Assembly: GCF_000166295.1 (NCBI RefSeq)
Contig: NC_017506.1
Location: forward strand, 3,534,001 to 3,598,000
Direction: 5' to 3'
Origin: Marinobacter adhaerens HP15
Lineage (GTDB): Bacteria; Pseudomonadota; Gammaproteobacteria; Pseudomonadales; Oleiphilaceae
DNA length: 64,000 nucleotides
Shown here: piece by piece, positions 1-9,306 of the stretch
Layout: each line of letters begins with the position of its first letter
Position numbering within the stretch: the stretch's first letter is position 1
The notes under the pieces: generated by a model
Seen by the model: the letters and a program-made list of their open reading frames with translations, nothing else
Told to the model about the DNA's origin: nothing
Databases searched by the model: none
Translations under genes and position numbers: made by a program

Positions 1-1268
1 CGAGCCAATTCCTCTGGTGTCAGGGACGGATCCCCCTGGAGCTCCCGGCCTTTGAGCTGGGCCAGTTCCGCCAGTTTTTCCGGCAGACCGTCAAACTGCT
101 CAGTAGCAATGGCCACCAGCAGCTCCGCAGGCAGATTCATTCGGCCCATGAGGACTTGTTGCCCCAACACCTGCCACGTTGCGGTGGAGTAGTTCAGGGA
201 AGACTGCAGCCAGAGCAGTTGCTCCGCACCCAGCAGGGTACGATTCGGACTGCCGACATCCGCAGTGAAGCGGGCGGCATCCAATCCTTCTCCCGTAAAG
301 TAGTCCATATAGTCCAGTTGCTGGTCGCGACCGATAATTCGGGTGTCGAGCATGTGCAGGTCCACCAGGTCGCCGAACCGGAAGGTCCGGAAGATGGCCT
401 CGTCGCTGCCCTCGATAACAGGGCGGATCGGCATCCATTCGAAATAGGCCTTCAGGGCATTGAGCTTACGCTGGGTGAAATCGCCCTCGCCCTCGTTATG
501 GTTTTCAGCTCCCTCTTCCCAGGCGTCGTTCGCCACCTCGTGGTCGTCCCACACCACAATGAACGGCACTCTCGCATGCAGGGACTGAAGATCCGGGTCC
601 GCACGATACGCAGCGTAACGTCTGCGATAGTCCACCAGTTCAATCAGCTCAAGATTGTTGTCCTCAGAAAAGGTCCTCCCCAGCGCCTGGGCATCCTGTG
701 CCGCATAACTGCCGCTGTCGGAGCTGTATTCGTAGATGTAGTCGCCCAGATGGACCACGGCATCCAGGTCATTCTGTTTACTGATTTCCCCGTAGACGTT
801 GAAATAACCGGCCGGATAATTCGCGCAGGAGACCACGGCCAGGCGCACTGAGTCGATACTGCCTTCCGGTAAGGTCCGGGTTACGCCCACCGGTGACTGC
901 CGATCGGTCGTCTGAAAGCGGTAATAGTAGCTCTGCCCCGGTGCCAGGCCGCGAACGTCCACCTTGACGGTGAAGTCATGGGCCTCAGTGGCCTCTGCCG
1001 TGCCGGAGTGCACAAGGTTCTCGAAACCCTCATCCGTCGATACCTCCCAGGCGACACCGACAGGTGCCGAACCGGTCGCCGGTGCAGCCCTGGTCCAGAG
1101 CATGACACCATCGGCAAGCGGGTCGCCGCTGGCCACTCCATGGGTAAAGCTGATTGTTCGCTTGTCGGAGCTGTCCAGTACACAGCCTGCGAGGCCGGTC
1201 GAAATCACCACGGCGCCCATACCCATGGCTGATGCCTTCAGAAAATCCCGTCGTGTCAGTCGTTTCAT
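1..1268 (-). CDS. PhoD-family alkaline phosphatase, Tat lipoprotein (3' end outside window)
   Basis: This secreted phosphomonoesterase/phosphodiesterase-type metallophosphatase runs off the left edge, so only about 422 N-terminal residues are visible. The protein begins MKRLTRRDFLKAS, a twin-arginine motif at residues 6-7. A hydrophobic stretch and the lipobox LAGC (Cys29) follow, so it is probably Tat-exported and lipidated. A fibronectin-like PhoD N-terminal domain (SFTHGVASGDPLADGVMLWT) comes next, then metal-site motifs of the PhoD catalytic domain, VVHLGDYIYEYS and VWDDHEVANDAW. The start is the ATG at 1268. PhoD enzymes release phosphate from organic phosphoesters outside the cytoplasm, which would fit the pst operon at 19-25 kb. 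No convincing Pho box was found upstream. The family call is firm; the substrate is unknown. Confidence 0.9.
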   Translation of the reverse strand, partial: MKRLTRRDFLKASAMGMGAVVISTGLAGCVLDSSDKRTISFTHGVASGDPLADGVMLWTRAAPATGSAPVGVAWEVSTDEGFENLVHSGTAEATEAHDFTVKVDVRGLAPGQSYYYRFQTTDRQSPVGVTRTLPEGSIDSVRLAVVSCANYPAGYFNVYGEISKQNDLDAVVHLGDYIYEYSSDSGSYAAQDAQALGRTFSEDNNLELIELVDYRRRYAAYRADPDLQSLHARVPFIVVWDDHEVANDAWEEGAENHNEGEGDFTQRKLNALKAYFEWMPIRPVIEGSDEAIFRTFRFGDLVDLHMLDTRIIGRDQQLDYMDYFTGEGLDAARFTADVGSPNRTLLGAEQLLWLQSSLNYSTATWQVLGQQVLMGRMNLPAELLVAIATEQFDGLPEKLAELAQLKGRELQGDPSLTPEELA

Positions 1269-1435
1269 TGTTATATCTTCCCCTGCGTTCGTCCCTTGTA
1301 GTCTCGGCGTTCTGCACCTTTCGCCGTTTCTACTCCAAATGAAGAAGCTAATCGGGCTTGGTTAAGAACGCATTGCCAATTTGCGACAGGGGGATGGCAA
1401 ATCACGACAAGTCTTTTGCAAGAAACAGAAACCAT

Positions 1436-1465
1436 AAAAAAGGGGAGCCAGTGGCTCCCCTTTTA
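1436..1465 (-). terminator. Rho-independent terminator of the Yip1-like gene
   Basis: Read on the minus strand, a stem AAAAGGGGAGCCA pairs with TGGCTCCCCTTTT with a two-base loop and is followed by a T run. It lies about 20 bases after the stop of the Yip1-like gene. Confidence 0.85.
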
Positions 1466-1484
1466 CGGTTCGTTTAAACCCGGT

Positions 1485-2096
1485 CTATCCGCTGATAAAT
1501 ACCGGACCGACTCCGAAGTTCCAGAGAATGACGGAACCCACTCGAGTGGATACCAGGATGACCAGGGCGACGGTCAGCAACGCTCCGGCGTACATGACCG
1601 CCCGCTCCTTTTCGATGCCCATGACAATCGGCAGTCCGTCATACATGAGATAGGCGCCATAGCAGGCGGCGGCCAGGAAGACGATGGCGTTGAACCAGGG
1701 CACTGGATACAACAGGGCAAATCCTGCCAGGAACAGAGGAGTGCAGGAGTAGGCTGCCAGGGCAATACCGTTCGAGGGTACGTGTTCTTCCTTGGCGCCG
1801 TAGGTTCTTGCCATCCAGTTGATGGCATAACCCAGCGCAAAAACGCCGACCAGCATTGCCAGATAGGTCAACACGCTGAGCTGCATTGCACTGATCTCGG
1901 TTAACTTGATCAGCCGCTCATTGCCAACCGTCCAGCCGAAATAGGCAGTCGATATGTAGGCACAAATGGGAGCTATCGCCGCCAGAATCAGAACATAGGC
2001 AACATAGACCCGGCGCGGAGTTTCATGTTCTTTTCGTATGGAAGCCCACTCTTCATCAGGATGGGTAAAGAGACCGAACGCATGTGACAGGAGCAT
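1485..2096 (-). CDS. Yip1-domain inner-membrane protein
   Basis: A 203-residue integral membrane protein of the bacterial Yip1 family, whose function is not established. About five hydrophobic segments are visible: VYVAYVLILAAIAPICAY, LSVLTYLAMLVGVFALGY, IALAAYSCTPLFLAGFALL, WFNAIVFLAAACYGAYLM and AVMYAGALLTVALVILVS. The N-terminus LLSHAFGLFTHPDEEWASI matches the usual Yip1 opening, in which a short amphipathic region precedes the membrane part. The start is the ATG at 2096, preceded by GAGAGGGGG about seven bases upstream. A longer open frame reaches 2213 but has no good ribosome binding site. The gene stands alone and ends at a strong terminator. Confidence 0.8.
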   Translation of the reverse strand: MLLSHAFGLFTHPDEEWASIRKEHETPRRVYVAYVLILAAIAPICAYISTAYFGWTVGNERLIKLTEISAMQLSVLTYLAMLVGVFALGYAINWMARTYGAKEEHVPSNGIALAAYSCTPLFLAGFALLYPVPWFNAIVFLAAACYGAYLMYDGLPIVMGIEKERAVMYAGALLTVALVILVSTRVGSVILWNFGVGPVFISG

Positions 2097-2290
2097 GGAT
2101 GACCCCCTCTCTCTTCTATTGTTGGTATTTATACGTACGGAACGCGGTAACCGGCAGATCAGACGCTGTTCCTTAATCTTAACTATAGTCAAGAACAGCG
2201 ATTGCGAAAGCAAAATGACGCAGGATGATCGGGCAAGTTTTTTTCAGCCTTGGCTGGAGGCGGCGGCCGGCGATTGCCGGCCGCGCGGAG

Positions 2291-2863
2291 TCAGGAATTG
2301 CGCGGATCGGTCTCGGCAACCCAGGGGTAAACCCGGTGGCTGTCGCGGAAGGATAACAGGCTCTCCACACCGGAAAAGTCCACAAGGTCCCTGAAATCCA
2401 GCCAGTCTACCAGGCAATAAAGACAGATGGCCGGGTAATTCCATTCCTCGAACTGGCCCTCTTCCGCCATTGCCGACAGCGTGCGCAAGGTTGTCATGAT
2501 GCGTTCACGTTGAAGGTTGTAGAACATCAGGTCGGCGCCGGTATCGATTCCGGACTTCTCCGAGAGCAGCAAGGTGACCGCGGAGTCATTGGCGCCATCA
2601 ATCATGGTCAGCTGGTTTTCCTGATCCCAGGTCAGCGGATCGCGGCCCTGTTTGGCACTGATGTAACGGGCGATAATCCGGGAATCATAGATTTCCTTGC
2701 CACCGTCTTCGAGTACCGGAATTTTCAGGGTCGGATTGTTTCGCCGCAGCTCGTCCCGGCCTTCACCATAGATATTGAGATTGAGGAATTCATAGGGCTC
2801 TTCGTCCAGCAGGATACGAATGCGCCGAACGTAAGGTGAAGTAGTGGATCCGATCAGTTTCAT
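2291..2863 (-). CDS. Glutathione S-transferase family protein
   Basis: A 190-residue protein with the thioredoxin-like GST N-terminal domain: MKLIGSTTSPYVRRIRILLD opens it, followed by NPTLKIPVLED and the glutathione-binding loop YDSRIIARYI. A helical C-terminal half follows. There is no Cys in the SPYVRR active-site segment, so a serine-type enzyme or a non-catalytic stress protein is possible. It is slightly shorter than the usual 200-220 residues. The gene lies just downstream of alanine dehydrogenase on the same strand with a 22-base gap, so the two may be co-transcribed. The substrate cannot be read from the sequence. Confidence 0.85.
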   Translation of the reverse strand: MKLIGSTTSPYVRRIRILLDEEPYEFLNLNIYGEGRDELRRNNPTLKIPVLEDGGKEIYDSRIIARYISAKQGRDPLTWDQENQLTMIDGANDSAVTLLLSEKSGIDTGADLMFYNLQRERIMTTLRTLSAMAEEGQFEEWNYPAICLYCLVDWLDFRDLVDFSGVESLLSFRDSHRVYPWVAETDPRNS

Positions 2864-2885
2864 GGTTTCTCCGAGGATTTCACAC

Positions 2886-4004
2886 TCAGGATCCCAACAG
2901 GGATTCAGGGTTGGTGTATGGGTGCCCGGTCGCTTCTGCCACTTCCCTGTAGGTCACCTTGCCCGCGGCCACGTTCAGCCCGGCCCTGAGGTGTTGATCT
3001 TCCTTCATCGCCCGATCCGGACCCTTATTGGCCAGGGCCGCCACAAAAGGCAAGGTGACGTTATTCAACGCCAGAGTCGACGTGCGCGCAACGGCACCCG
3101 GCATATTCGCCACGCAGTAATGTACCACACCATCAACAATATACGTGGGATCGTCGTGCGTCGTGGCCCGGGAGGTTTCGGCACAGCCACCCTGATCAAT
3201 GGCAACGTCCACGATAACGCTTCCCTCCGGCATCCGGCGGATCATATCGCGGGTGATCAGCTTTGGCGCAGAGGCCCCTGGAATGAGCACACTGCCGATG
3301 ACAAGATCGGATTCCGTCACCGCCTGATCCAGAGTCTGGGCCGTTGAAAACAGGGTTGTGATGCGGTTGCCGTAGAGATGGTCCAGGTTTCTGAGTACGT
3401 CCATGTTGCGGTCCAGAACCGTGACCTGGGCACTCAACCCGACCGCCATGGCAATCGCATTCTGGCCGACAACTCCGCCACCAACGACCGCTACCCGCGC
3501 CGGACTGACACCGGGTACGCCGCCCAATAGCACGCCGCGACCGCCCATGGCTTTCTCCAGGCAATGGGCACCGGCCTGGATCGACATGCGCCCGGCGACT
3601 TCCGACATAGGCGCCAGCAGGGGCAAATGTCCTCCATGGTCGGTCACTGTCTCATAGGCAATGCAGGTAGCGCCGGACTTCACCAGGTCGTCCGTCTGCG
3701 CTTTGTCCGGGGCCAGATGCAGATAGGTGAAAAGCGTGTGTTCCGGCTTCAGCATGGCCCGCTCTTCGGCCTGGGGCTCCTTGACCTTGACGATCAACTC
3801 TGCGGTATCGAAAACCTCCCCGGCCGTCTCAAGAATTCGCGCTCCGGCCTGCCGATAATCCTCGTCAGAAAAACCGATGGCGAGGCCAGCTCCGGTTTCC
3901 ACAAACACCTCATGATTGTGGCCGCACAGCTCATGAACGGCAGCGGGTGTCATGCCTACACGGTATTCACGGTTCTTGATTTCCCTGGGTACACCGATCC
4001 TCAT
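2886..4004 (-). CDS. ald: Alanine dehydrogenase
   Basis: NAD-dependent alanine dehydrogenase catalyses the reversible oxidative deamination of L-alanine to pyruvate and ammonia. The 372-residue length is typical of the family. The N-terminus [20 protein letters not shown] is diagnostic. The substrate-site lysine (IVKVKEPQ) and histidine (YLHLAPD) are present, as is the Rossmann loop [13 protein letters not shown]. The start is the ATG at 4004 with GGAGG at -7 to -12; the frame stays open to 4058 but the extension is not family-like. A GST gene follows closely. Confidence 0.95.
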   Translation of the reverse strand: MRIGVPREIKNREYRVGMTPAAVHELCGHNHEVFVETGAGLAIGFSDEDYRQAGARILETAGEVFDTAELIVKVKEPQAEERAMLKPEHTLFTYLHLAPDKAQTDDLVKSGATCIAYETVTDHGGHLPLLAPMSEVAGRMSIQAGAHCLEKAMGGRGVLLGGVPGVSPARVAVVGGGVVGQNAIAMAVGLSAQVTVLDRNMDVLRNLDHLYGNRITTLFSTAQTLDQAVTESDLVIGSVLIPGASAPKLITRDMIRRMPEGSVIVDVAIDQGGCAETSRATTHDDPTYIVDGVVHYCVANMPGAVARTSTLALNNVTLPFVAALANKGPDRAMKEDQHLRAGLNVAAGKVTYREVAEATGHPYTNPESLLGS

Positions 4005-4161
4005 ACACAACCTCCAGATCATTCGGGATTTGCGGGTGTCTGACTGTAGTGTAGTCAAAAGGTCCTATACTGGATTGGCAACTGATTGCATCGGTTTACC
4101 GGTTCCGGGCGTAGATTTCCGGACAAAAAGACAATCCGACCCAAAAGGAGTAGGACAGATC

Positions 4162-4965
4162 ATGACACCCCTAAAAGCAACAGCGGCAGCCGCAACCTTC
4201 TCAATAGCGCTGGCAAGCACGCAGGTACTGGCAGAAATGCAAACCAAGACTGTTGAATACAAGGTCGGTGAAACCACCTTCACCGGTTACATGGCCTGGG
4301 ATAATGAGTTCGAAGAGAAGCGCCCGGGTGTTCTGGTGGTGCATGAGTGGTGGGGCCACAATGACTTCGCCCGGGATCAGGCAGAGCGGCTTGCCGCCGC
4401 CGGCTATACCGCCTTTGCCCTGGATATGTATGGCTCCGGCAAGCAGGCGGACCACCCTGATACCGCCCAGAAGTTCATGCAGGAAGCGACCAAGGACATG
4501 GATCAGGTGAAGGCGCGCTTCATGAAGGCGACGGAGATCCTGCAAAACCATGAAAGCGTTGATGCGTCCCGCATCGCTGCACAAGGCTACTGTTTCGGCG
4601 GCGCGGTGGTCCTGAATATGGCACGTATGGGCGTGGATCTGGACGGCGTCGTCAGCTACCACGGTGCGCTTGGCAGCCCCATAACCGCCGAAGCCGGAAC
4701 AGTGAAGGCCAGGGTTCAGGTGTACACCGGTGGTGCCGACAAGATGGTTCCCTCGGACCAGGTCGCCGGCCTGGTGAAGGAGATGCAGGATGCAGAAGTC
4801 GATCTCACCCTGGTGAGCTTTCCCGGCGTGCTGCACTCATTCACCAATCCTGGCGCTGACAAGGTCGCCGAGGAGTTCGGCATGCCGCTAGGTTATGACG
4901 AAGAGGCCGCCACCCGTTCCTGGGAGGGAACCATGCGTTTCTACGAGGCTATTTTCGCCCGGTAA
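4162..4965 (+). CDS. Secreted dienelactone hydrolase-family protein
   Basis: A 267-residue alpha/beta hydrolase of the dienelactone hydrolase family with an N-terminal signal peptide (MTPLKATAAAATFSIALAST then QVLA). The family triad is visible: nucleophile Cys in GYCFGGAVV, Asp in GGADKMVPS and His in LHSFTNPGAD; the acidic residue of HEWWG is also present. Classical members hydrolyse dienelactone in chloroaromatic breakdown, but exported relatives have unknown substrates. The start is the ATG at 4162 with AAAGGAG upstream; an open frame runs back to 3952 without a binding site. It is transcribed divergently from ald. Confidence 0.88.
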   Translation: MTPLKATAAAATFSIALASTQVLAEMQTKTVEYKVGETTFTGYMAWDNEFEEKRPGVLVVHEWWGHNDFARDQAERLAAAGYTAFALDMYGSGKQADHPDTAQKFMQEATKDMDQVKARFMKATEILQNHESVDASRIAAQGYCFGGAVVLNMARMGVDLDGVVSYHGALGSPITAEAGTVKARVQVYTGGADKMVPSDQVAGLVKEMQDAEVDLTLVSFPGVLHSFTNPGADKVAEEFGMPLGYDEEAATRSWEGTMRFYEAIFAR

Positions 4966-4985
4966 CACCTTGCGCTGAACACCGG

Positions 4986-5007
4986 AACCCGGCCGGACGG
5001 CCGGGTT
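4986..5007. terminator. Hairpin between convergent genes, probable terminator
   Basis: AACCCGGCC pairs with GGCCGGGTT around a four-base loop, between the convergent 3' ends of the dienelactone hydrolase gene and plsC. Neither side has a clean T run, so it may terminate weakly. Confidence 0.5.
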
Positions 5008-5015
5008 CTTCTGCT

Positions 5016-5711
5016 TCAGAGGGACGACGCAATACTGTTGCGAACGTCTGTCATCAGATCATCCAGCGGCAAAGCCCCGGACGCCATCGGGGGATGAATG
5101 ACGATTTCAATGTCACCTCTGCTGAAGGCAGCACTTCCCTTGGGCAATCGCTGGTGGGACCCACAGATGGTGACGGGAAGAATCGGAAGCTCGCCATCCT
5201 GTGCAATGACGAAACCACCCTTCTTGAAGGGTAGTAATTTGCCATCCCACGAACGGGTTCCTTCCGGGAAAATCAGAATGCCGGTGCCGTCCGGGAGCTG
5301 GCCGACACCCCGCTTGATGCTCTCCAGTGCATCACTGCCTTTCGAACGATCGATAAACAAATTCCGCGAGGCTTCCAGTGCCAATCCGAACAGGGGCACC
5401 TTGCGCAACTCTTTCTTGATCACCCACCGATATTGCAGACCAAGGGCGAGCACCAGCGCCGGGGGATCAAGATAGGAGGCATGGTTGCTCAGAATGACAT
5501 ATCGCTGACCGGGCTCGATGTTTTCCCTGCCACGAACCTTGAGGCGGATACCGCAGACTTTCAGGATAATCCATGCATAGATCTGGGTGCCGTGGAACGC
5601 CGCATCCCCTCGCTTCCCCAAAAGGGCTGCAATAACAATCGGGAAGAACAGAATCAGGGTGAGCAGTATGGCCCAGAACAGGATCCAGGCGGCCTTGAGC
5701 AGTCGGAGCAT
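5016..5711 (-). CDS. plsC: 1-acylglycerol-3-phosphate O-acyltransferase (PlsC family)
   Basis: A 231-residue membrane-bound acyltransferase that adds the second acyl chain to lysophosphatidate, giving phosphatidate for phospholipid synthesis. The N-terminus carries a long hydrophobic segment (AAWILFWAILLTLILFFPIV). The catalytic motif I is NHASYLDPP (the NHxxxxD box), motif III is FPEGTRS, and the proline motif lies near LPILPVTICG. The start is the ATG at 5711 with AGGAATC upstream. Length and motif order are typical. The genome may hold other plsC-like genes, so it may not be the principal enzyme. Confidence 0.9.
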   Translation of the reverse strand: MLRLLKAAWILFWAILLTLILFFPIVIAALLGKRGDAAFHGTQIYAWIILKVCGIRLKVRGRENIEPGQRYVILSNHASYLDPPALVLALGLQYRWVIKKELRKVPLFGLALEASRNLFIDRSKGSDALESIKRGVGQLPDGTGILIFPEGTRSWDGKLLPFKKGGFVIAQDGELPILPVTICGSHQRLPKGSAAFSRGDIEIVIHPPMASGALPLDDLMTDVRNSIASSL

Positions 5712-5827
5712 GTAATGATTCCTGGAGATCTCGACTTCCGGTTAAACGAGCAGCAGGTCGGTAAAGATTACACAATGATGGGAAAATGACAAAAGCGTGC
5801 CACCTTGCCAGGCGTTTTTCAGCCATT

Positions 5828-5854
5828 AAAAAAGGCAGCCGAAGCTGCCTTTTT
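5828..5854 (-). terminator. Rho-independent terminator of the cold-shock gene
   Basis: On the minus strand AAAAAGGCAGC TTCG GCTGCCTTTTTTT forms a strong UUCG-capped stem with a seven-T tail, about 30 bases after the csp stop. Confidence 0.92.
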
Positions 5855-5881
5855 GGCGGTTATTGCCGAATCCATCAGGGA

Positions 5882-6088
5882 TTACAGGGCAACAACGTTC
5901 TCCGCCTGAGGACCTTTCTGGCCCTGGGTAACGGTGAACTCAACCTGCTGGCCTTCTGCCAGAGTTTTGAAACCGCTGCCCTGAATAGCGCTGTAGTGAA
6001 CAAAAACGTCCGGGCCGCCTTCACGAGTGATAAAGCCAAAGCCTTTTGCTTCGTTGAAGAACTTAACAGTACCGGTAGTAGTAGACAT
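5882..6088 (-). CDS. Cold-shock protein, CspA family
   Basis: A 68-residue single cold-shock domain that binds single-stranded nucleic acid and melts RNA structure. Both RNA-binding motifs are intact: RNP1 in KGFGFI and RNP2 in VFVHYSAI, in the order [20 protein letters not shown], then the RNP2 strand. The start is the ATG at 6088 with AGGAAG eight to nine bases upstream; the open frame extends eight codons further but without a binding site. About 240 bases separate it from the next gene upstream, room for the long 5' leader common in csp mRNAs. It ends at a strong terminator. Which csp paralogue it is cannot be decided. Confidence 0.95.
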   Translation of the reverse strand: MSTTTGTVKFFNEAKGFGFITREGGPDVFVHYSAIQGSGFKTLAEGQQVEFTVTQGQKGPQAENVVAL

Positions 6089-6327
6089 ACTTAAACTTCC
6101 TGAAATCAATCATATTATCTGCCGCCTCGCACCTTCATGGTGTCAGGTCAGCGTTTTGCGGAAATACAGAACTCGCGGAATCAAAAACAGGACGGTCACT
6201 ACTAACTGCGGAGGTACGTCTTATTCATGAAATGCTTTACTGAATCTTTCCTACGCCCTTCACTCTACTCCTGAATCCGAAGCTTGCCAAGGGTATTTTC
6301 GAGAATTTGTGTAGGTAGTGGTACCCA

Positions 6328-6708
6328 TCATCCCTTCACCAGGCCAAAGGTGTAAATTCCCAGTGCAGTCATGAGGATGGAGCCGACAACGTGGGCCAGA
6401 ATACCGGTGATGGCCATGGCCCATTTGCCGTCCTGGATTGCAGCAAACATCTCGAGTGAAAACGTCGAAAAGGTGGTCAGCGCACCGCACAATCCGGTTA
6501 TGGCAAAGAGCCGCCACTCCGGTGCCAGCGTGGTGCCATGGCTGAAGTAACCGATCAGCAGCCCGATCAGCCAACCACCACTGAGATTGGCAACCAGCGT
6601 TCCGTAAGGAACGGCATGGTATGTCGTGTTCAACCACAATCCCAGAACCCAACGAAGGTTGGCGCCGATGACGGCGCCAACACTCACAGCAACGAACGAC
6701 AACCACAT
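6328..6708 (-). CDS. crcB: Fluoride-specific channel CrcB/FluC
   Basis: A 126-residue four-helix membrane protein that assembles as a dual-topology dimer and lets fluoride leave the cytoplasm. Family marks are the asparagine of VANLSGGWLIG and the glycine/threonine/phenylalanine run GLCGALTTFSTFS, which line the fluoride pores. The start is the ATG at 6708 with AGGAGA upstream. It begins 17 bases after the fadE stop on the same strand, so it is probably read as the second gene of a fadE-crcB unit. No fluoride riboswitch was recognised. A single crcB copy is seen. Confidence 0.95.
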   Translation of the reverse strand: MWLSFVAVSVGAVIGANLRWVLGLWLNTTYHAVPYGTLVANLSGGWLIGLLIGYFSHGTTLAPEWRLFAITGLCGALTTFSTFSLEMFAAIQDGKWAMAITGILAHVVGSILMTALGIYTFGLVKG

Positions 6709-6725
6709 GTCAGGGCTGTCTCCTG

Positions 6726-9176
6726 TCAGGCAGGGTTGTGATCAATCACTGTCTCCTTGTTGCGCGCAAACTCATCAAACGGGAAGTCATCGACCGTTAG
6801 CATCTCGAGTACCACCGTCTCATACTGGCGCATGAAATCGGCCTCTTCCTTGGTATAGATACCAGCCTTCAGGGCCGCCTCAAACCGCTCTTCCGGATGC
6901 AAGGCGGTCATCGGCAATTCACCTTTGGCGTAGGCCTTGGTCGCTTTCCGGTATAGCTGTTCTGCCTTGTCATAGTCCTTGAGCAGACCGTTGTAGCGAG
7001 CCACCGGATTCTCCACGGTGCCCTCGCCATTGGTATGCCAGATGCTGGCAATCAGCTTATTGCGGATAGGCGTGTCTGTGGATATTGCACGAGCCAGTTT
7101 GCGCGCAAGGTCGTCTTGCGGACTGCCCCAGCGACGGCCAAGCGGCATCGTGACGCCCCGCAGAACCAGCGCCACGGCGCGATTCGGCAGGTTCTGGAGG
7201 AACTCATCCAGGGCGTTTTCAGTGCGATGCAGCAGCATGCCCAGGCTGTACTCCATTACTTCCTTCTCACCCTCTACCGGCTGGGTCTCGTGCCAGTTCT
7301 TGAGGACCATGGAAGCCAGGTACAGGTTGGACAGCATATCCCCCAGCCGTGCAGAGATAAGCTCCCGCATTTTCAGTTCGCTGCCAAGCGTGGTCATCGC
7401 GGCATCCGAGCACAGACCAAAGGCTGCGCTGAAGCGGGCCACGGCCTGCGCGTACTTGCGACTGGCACTGTCAAACGGCACATCTGCCCGTCCAAGACCA
7501 AGAGCCTGGGTGAAGGCGCGGGCGGCATTGCCGAAAATCAGCCCGGCGTGGCCGAAGAACGCATCGTCAAACGCGTTGATATCATCGTTGTCCTTGGCCG
7601 CCAGCTCCTTGAGCACATAGGGATGGCAGCGAATGGCGCCCTGGCCGAAGATCATCAGGCTGCGGGTCATGATGTTGGCACCCTCAACAGTGATCGAGAC
7701 AGCGGCACCGCTGTAGCCTATGCCCAGGTAGTTACGCGGGCCAAGCGTGACGGTCTTGCCACCGTGAACGTCCATGGCATCGGTCAATACACCGCGCTGG
7801 AACTCGGTAAGGTGGTATTTAAGGATGGCAGACGGCACTGCCGGCTTCTCACCTTTATCAATCATATTGGCAGTGTGGTTTACAGCTGCCTGAGAGATAT
7901 AGGTCTTGGCGGCGATTCGGGCCAGAGGCTCCTGCACACCCTCCATATCAGCAACCGGCGTATTGAACTGACGGCGGATACGGGTGAAACCACCAGCGGT
8001 GCCAACGGCCGACGCAGCCGCACCGGCCGCACCGGACGGCAGGGTGATGCAGCGACCCACCGACAGGCACTCAACCAGCATACGCCAGCCCTGACCGGCC
8101 ATATCCACGCCACCGATGATGTAGTCCAGCGGAATGAAGACATCTTTACCCTTGATCGGGCCATTCAGGAACGGGCTGCCAATCGGGCAATGACGACGGC
8201 CGATCTCCATGCCTTTGGTGTCCCTGGGGATCAGTGCGCAGGTAATACCATAGTCTTCGGTTTCGCCCAGGAGCCCGTCCGGATCGAACATGCGGAAGGC
8301 AAGGCCAACAACCGTGGCGATGGGCGCCAGGGTGATCCAGCGCTTCTCGAAATTCAGCCGGATACCGACAACTTCCTTGCCATCGACTTTCTTTTTGCAA
8401 ACGATACCGGTGTCCGGAAGCGACGTCGCATCTGAACCAGCCCTTGGGCCCGTCAGACCAAAGCAAGGAATTTCACGACCGTCTGCAAGCCTTGGCAGGT
8501 AATGGTTTTTCTGCTCCTCGGTGCCGTACTTGACGAGCAGCTCGCCAGGACCAAGGGAATTGGGTACGCCCACAGACACCATGAGCGTCTCGTTGGATGC
8601 CAGTTTTTGCAGAACTGCAGACTGCGCCTTGGCAGAGAATTCGAGGCCACCGTATTCCTTGGGAATGATCATCCCGAAGAAACCTTCCTTCTTGAGGAAG
8701 TCCCACAGCTCTTTGGGCAGATCAGCCCGCTCGACCGCCACGTCCCAGGTGTTACACATGGAAATTGCCTGGACACACTGATTGTCGACGAAGGCCTGTT
8801 CTTCCTCGCTCAGGCCGGTATTGCGGTTGATCAGCAGGTTGTGCCAGTCAGGCCGACCAGTGAACAGTTCACCGTCCCAGCCGACCGTACCGGCTTCGAG
8901 AGCCACTTTCTCAGTCTCGGAAACCTTCGGTGCGACCTTCTTGAACATCGCGAAAATGCGGGGTGTCAGCCAGCTTTGGCGAAACCCGGGGAGGCCGGCA
9001 GCAGCTGTTAGGGCGGCACCAATAAACAAAACCAGGGCCAGCAAACCAGAGGCAAAAATCAGCGACAGCAGGCCGGTAACGGCCATTACGCCAATCGCGG
9101 ACGTTGCACCAGACTCGCGCCGCATCACAATCAGCAGGCCAGCCAGTGCCACTACAAACAGTATGAAAGTCATCAT
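6726..9176 (-). CDS. fadE: Acyl-CoA dehydrogenase FadE
   Basis: An 816-residue FadE-type acyl-CoA dehydrogenase, the first oxidation step of fatty-acid beta-oxidation; it passes electrons to ETF. Length matches the long FadE class (E. coli about 814). The N-terminus has two or three hydrophobic segments (FILFVVALAGLLIVM and the following stretch), suggesting membrane attachment. The central acyl-CoA dehydrogenase domain is recognisable by IIPKEYGGLEFSAKAQS, CFGLTGPRAGSDATS and ITVEGANIMTRS. A long C-terminal FadE-specific domain follows (to DFPFDEFARNKETVIDHNPA). The start is the ATG at 9176; a second ATG follows immediately. Confidence 0.95.
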   Translation of the reverse strand: MMTFILFVVALAGLLIVMRRESGATSAIGVMAVTGLLSLIFASGLLALVLFIGAALTAAAGLPGFRQSWLTPRIFAMFKKVAPKVSETEKVALEAGTVGWDGELFTGRPDWHNLLINRNTGLSEEEQAFVDNQCVQAISMCNTWDVAVERADLPKELWDFLKKEGFFGMIIPKEYGGLEFSAKAQSAVLQKLASNETLMVSVGVPNSLGPGELLVKYGTEEQKNHYLPRLADGREIPCFGLTGPRAGSDATSLPDTGIVCKKKVDGKEVVGIRLNFEKRWITLAPIATVVGLAFRMFDPDGLLGETEDYGITCALIPRDTKGMEIGRRHCPIGSPFLNGPIKGKDVFIPLDYIIGGVDMAGQGWRMLVECLSVGRCITLPSGAAGAAASAVGTAGGFTRIRRQFNTPVADMEGVQEPLARIAAKTYISQAAVNHTANMIDKGEKPAVPSAILKYHLTEFQRGVLTDAMDVHGGKTVTLGPRNYLGIGYSGAAVSITVEGANIMTRSLMIFGQGAIRCHPYVLKELAAKDNDDINAFDDAFFGHAGLIFGNAARAFTQALGLGRADVPFDSASRKYAQAVARFSAAFGLCSDAAMTTLGSELKMRELISARLGDMLSNLYLASMVLKNWHETQPVEGEKEVMEYSLGMLLHRTENALDEFLQNLPNRAVALVLRGVTMPLGRRWGSPQDDLARKLARAISTDTPIRNKLIASIWHTNGEGTVENPVARYNGLLKDYDKAEQLYRKATKAYAKGELPMTALHPEERFEAALKAGIYTKEEADFMRQYETVVLEMLTVDDFPFDEFARNKETVIDHNPA

Positions 9177-9306
9177 AGGTTCTCTCTGTCATCCATGGTT
9201 CGGGAATGTCGAAGACTATAAACCGTTACGTTTACGGTACCGCATCAGATGAGGGCTGACCAGCAAATGCCGCACAGTCAGCCAGTTACGGAGATCACAC
9301 CTGGCA

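Noticed and set aside
1340..1420. Possible Pho box upstream of the PhoD-type gene (CTGTCGC-AAAT-TGGCAAT on the minus strand)
   Set aside because: Only the first half-site resembles the consensus; too weak to call.
6089..6327. Search for a fluoride riboswitch or RNA gene between crcB and the cold-shock gene
   Set aside because: No fluoride aptamer pattern was seen, and this stretch lies downstream of crcB. It probably holds the csp promoter and leader.
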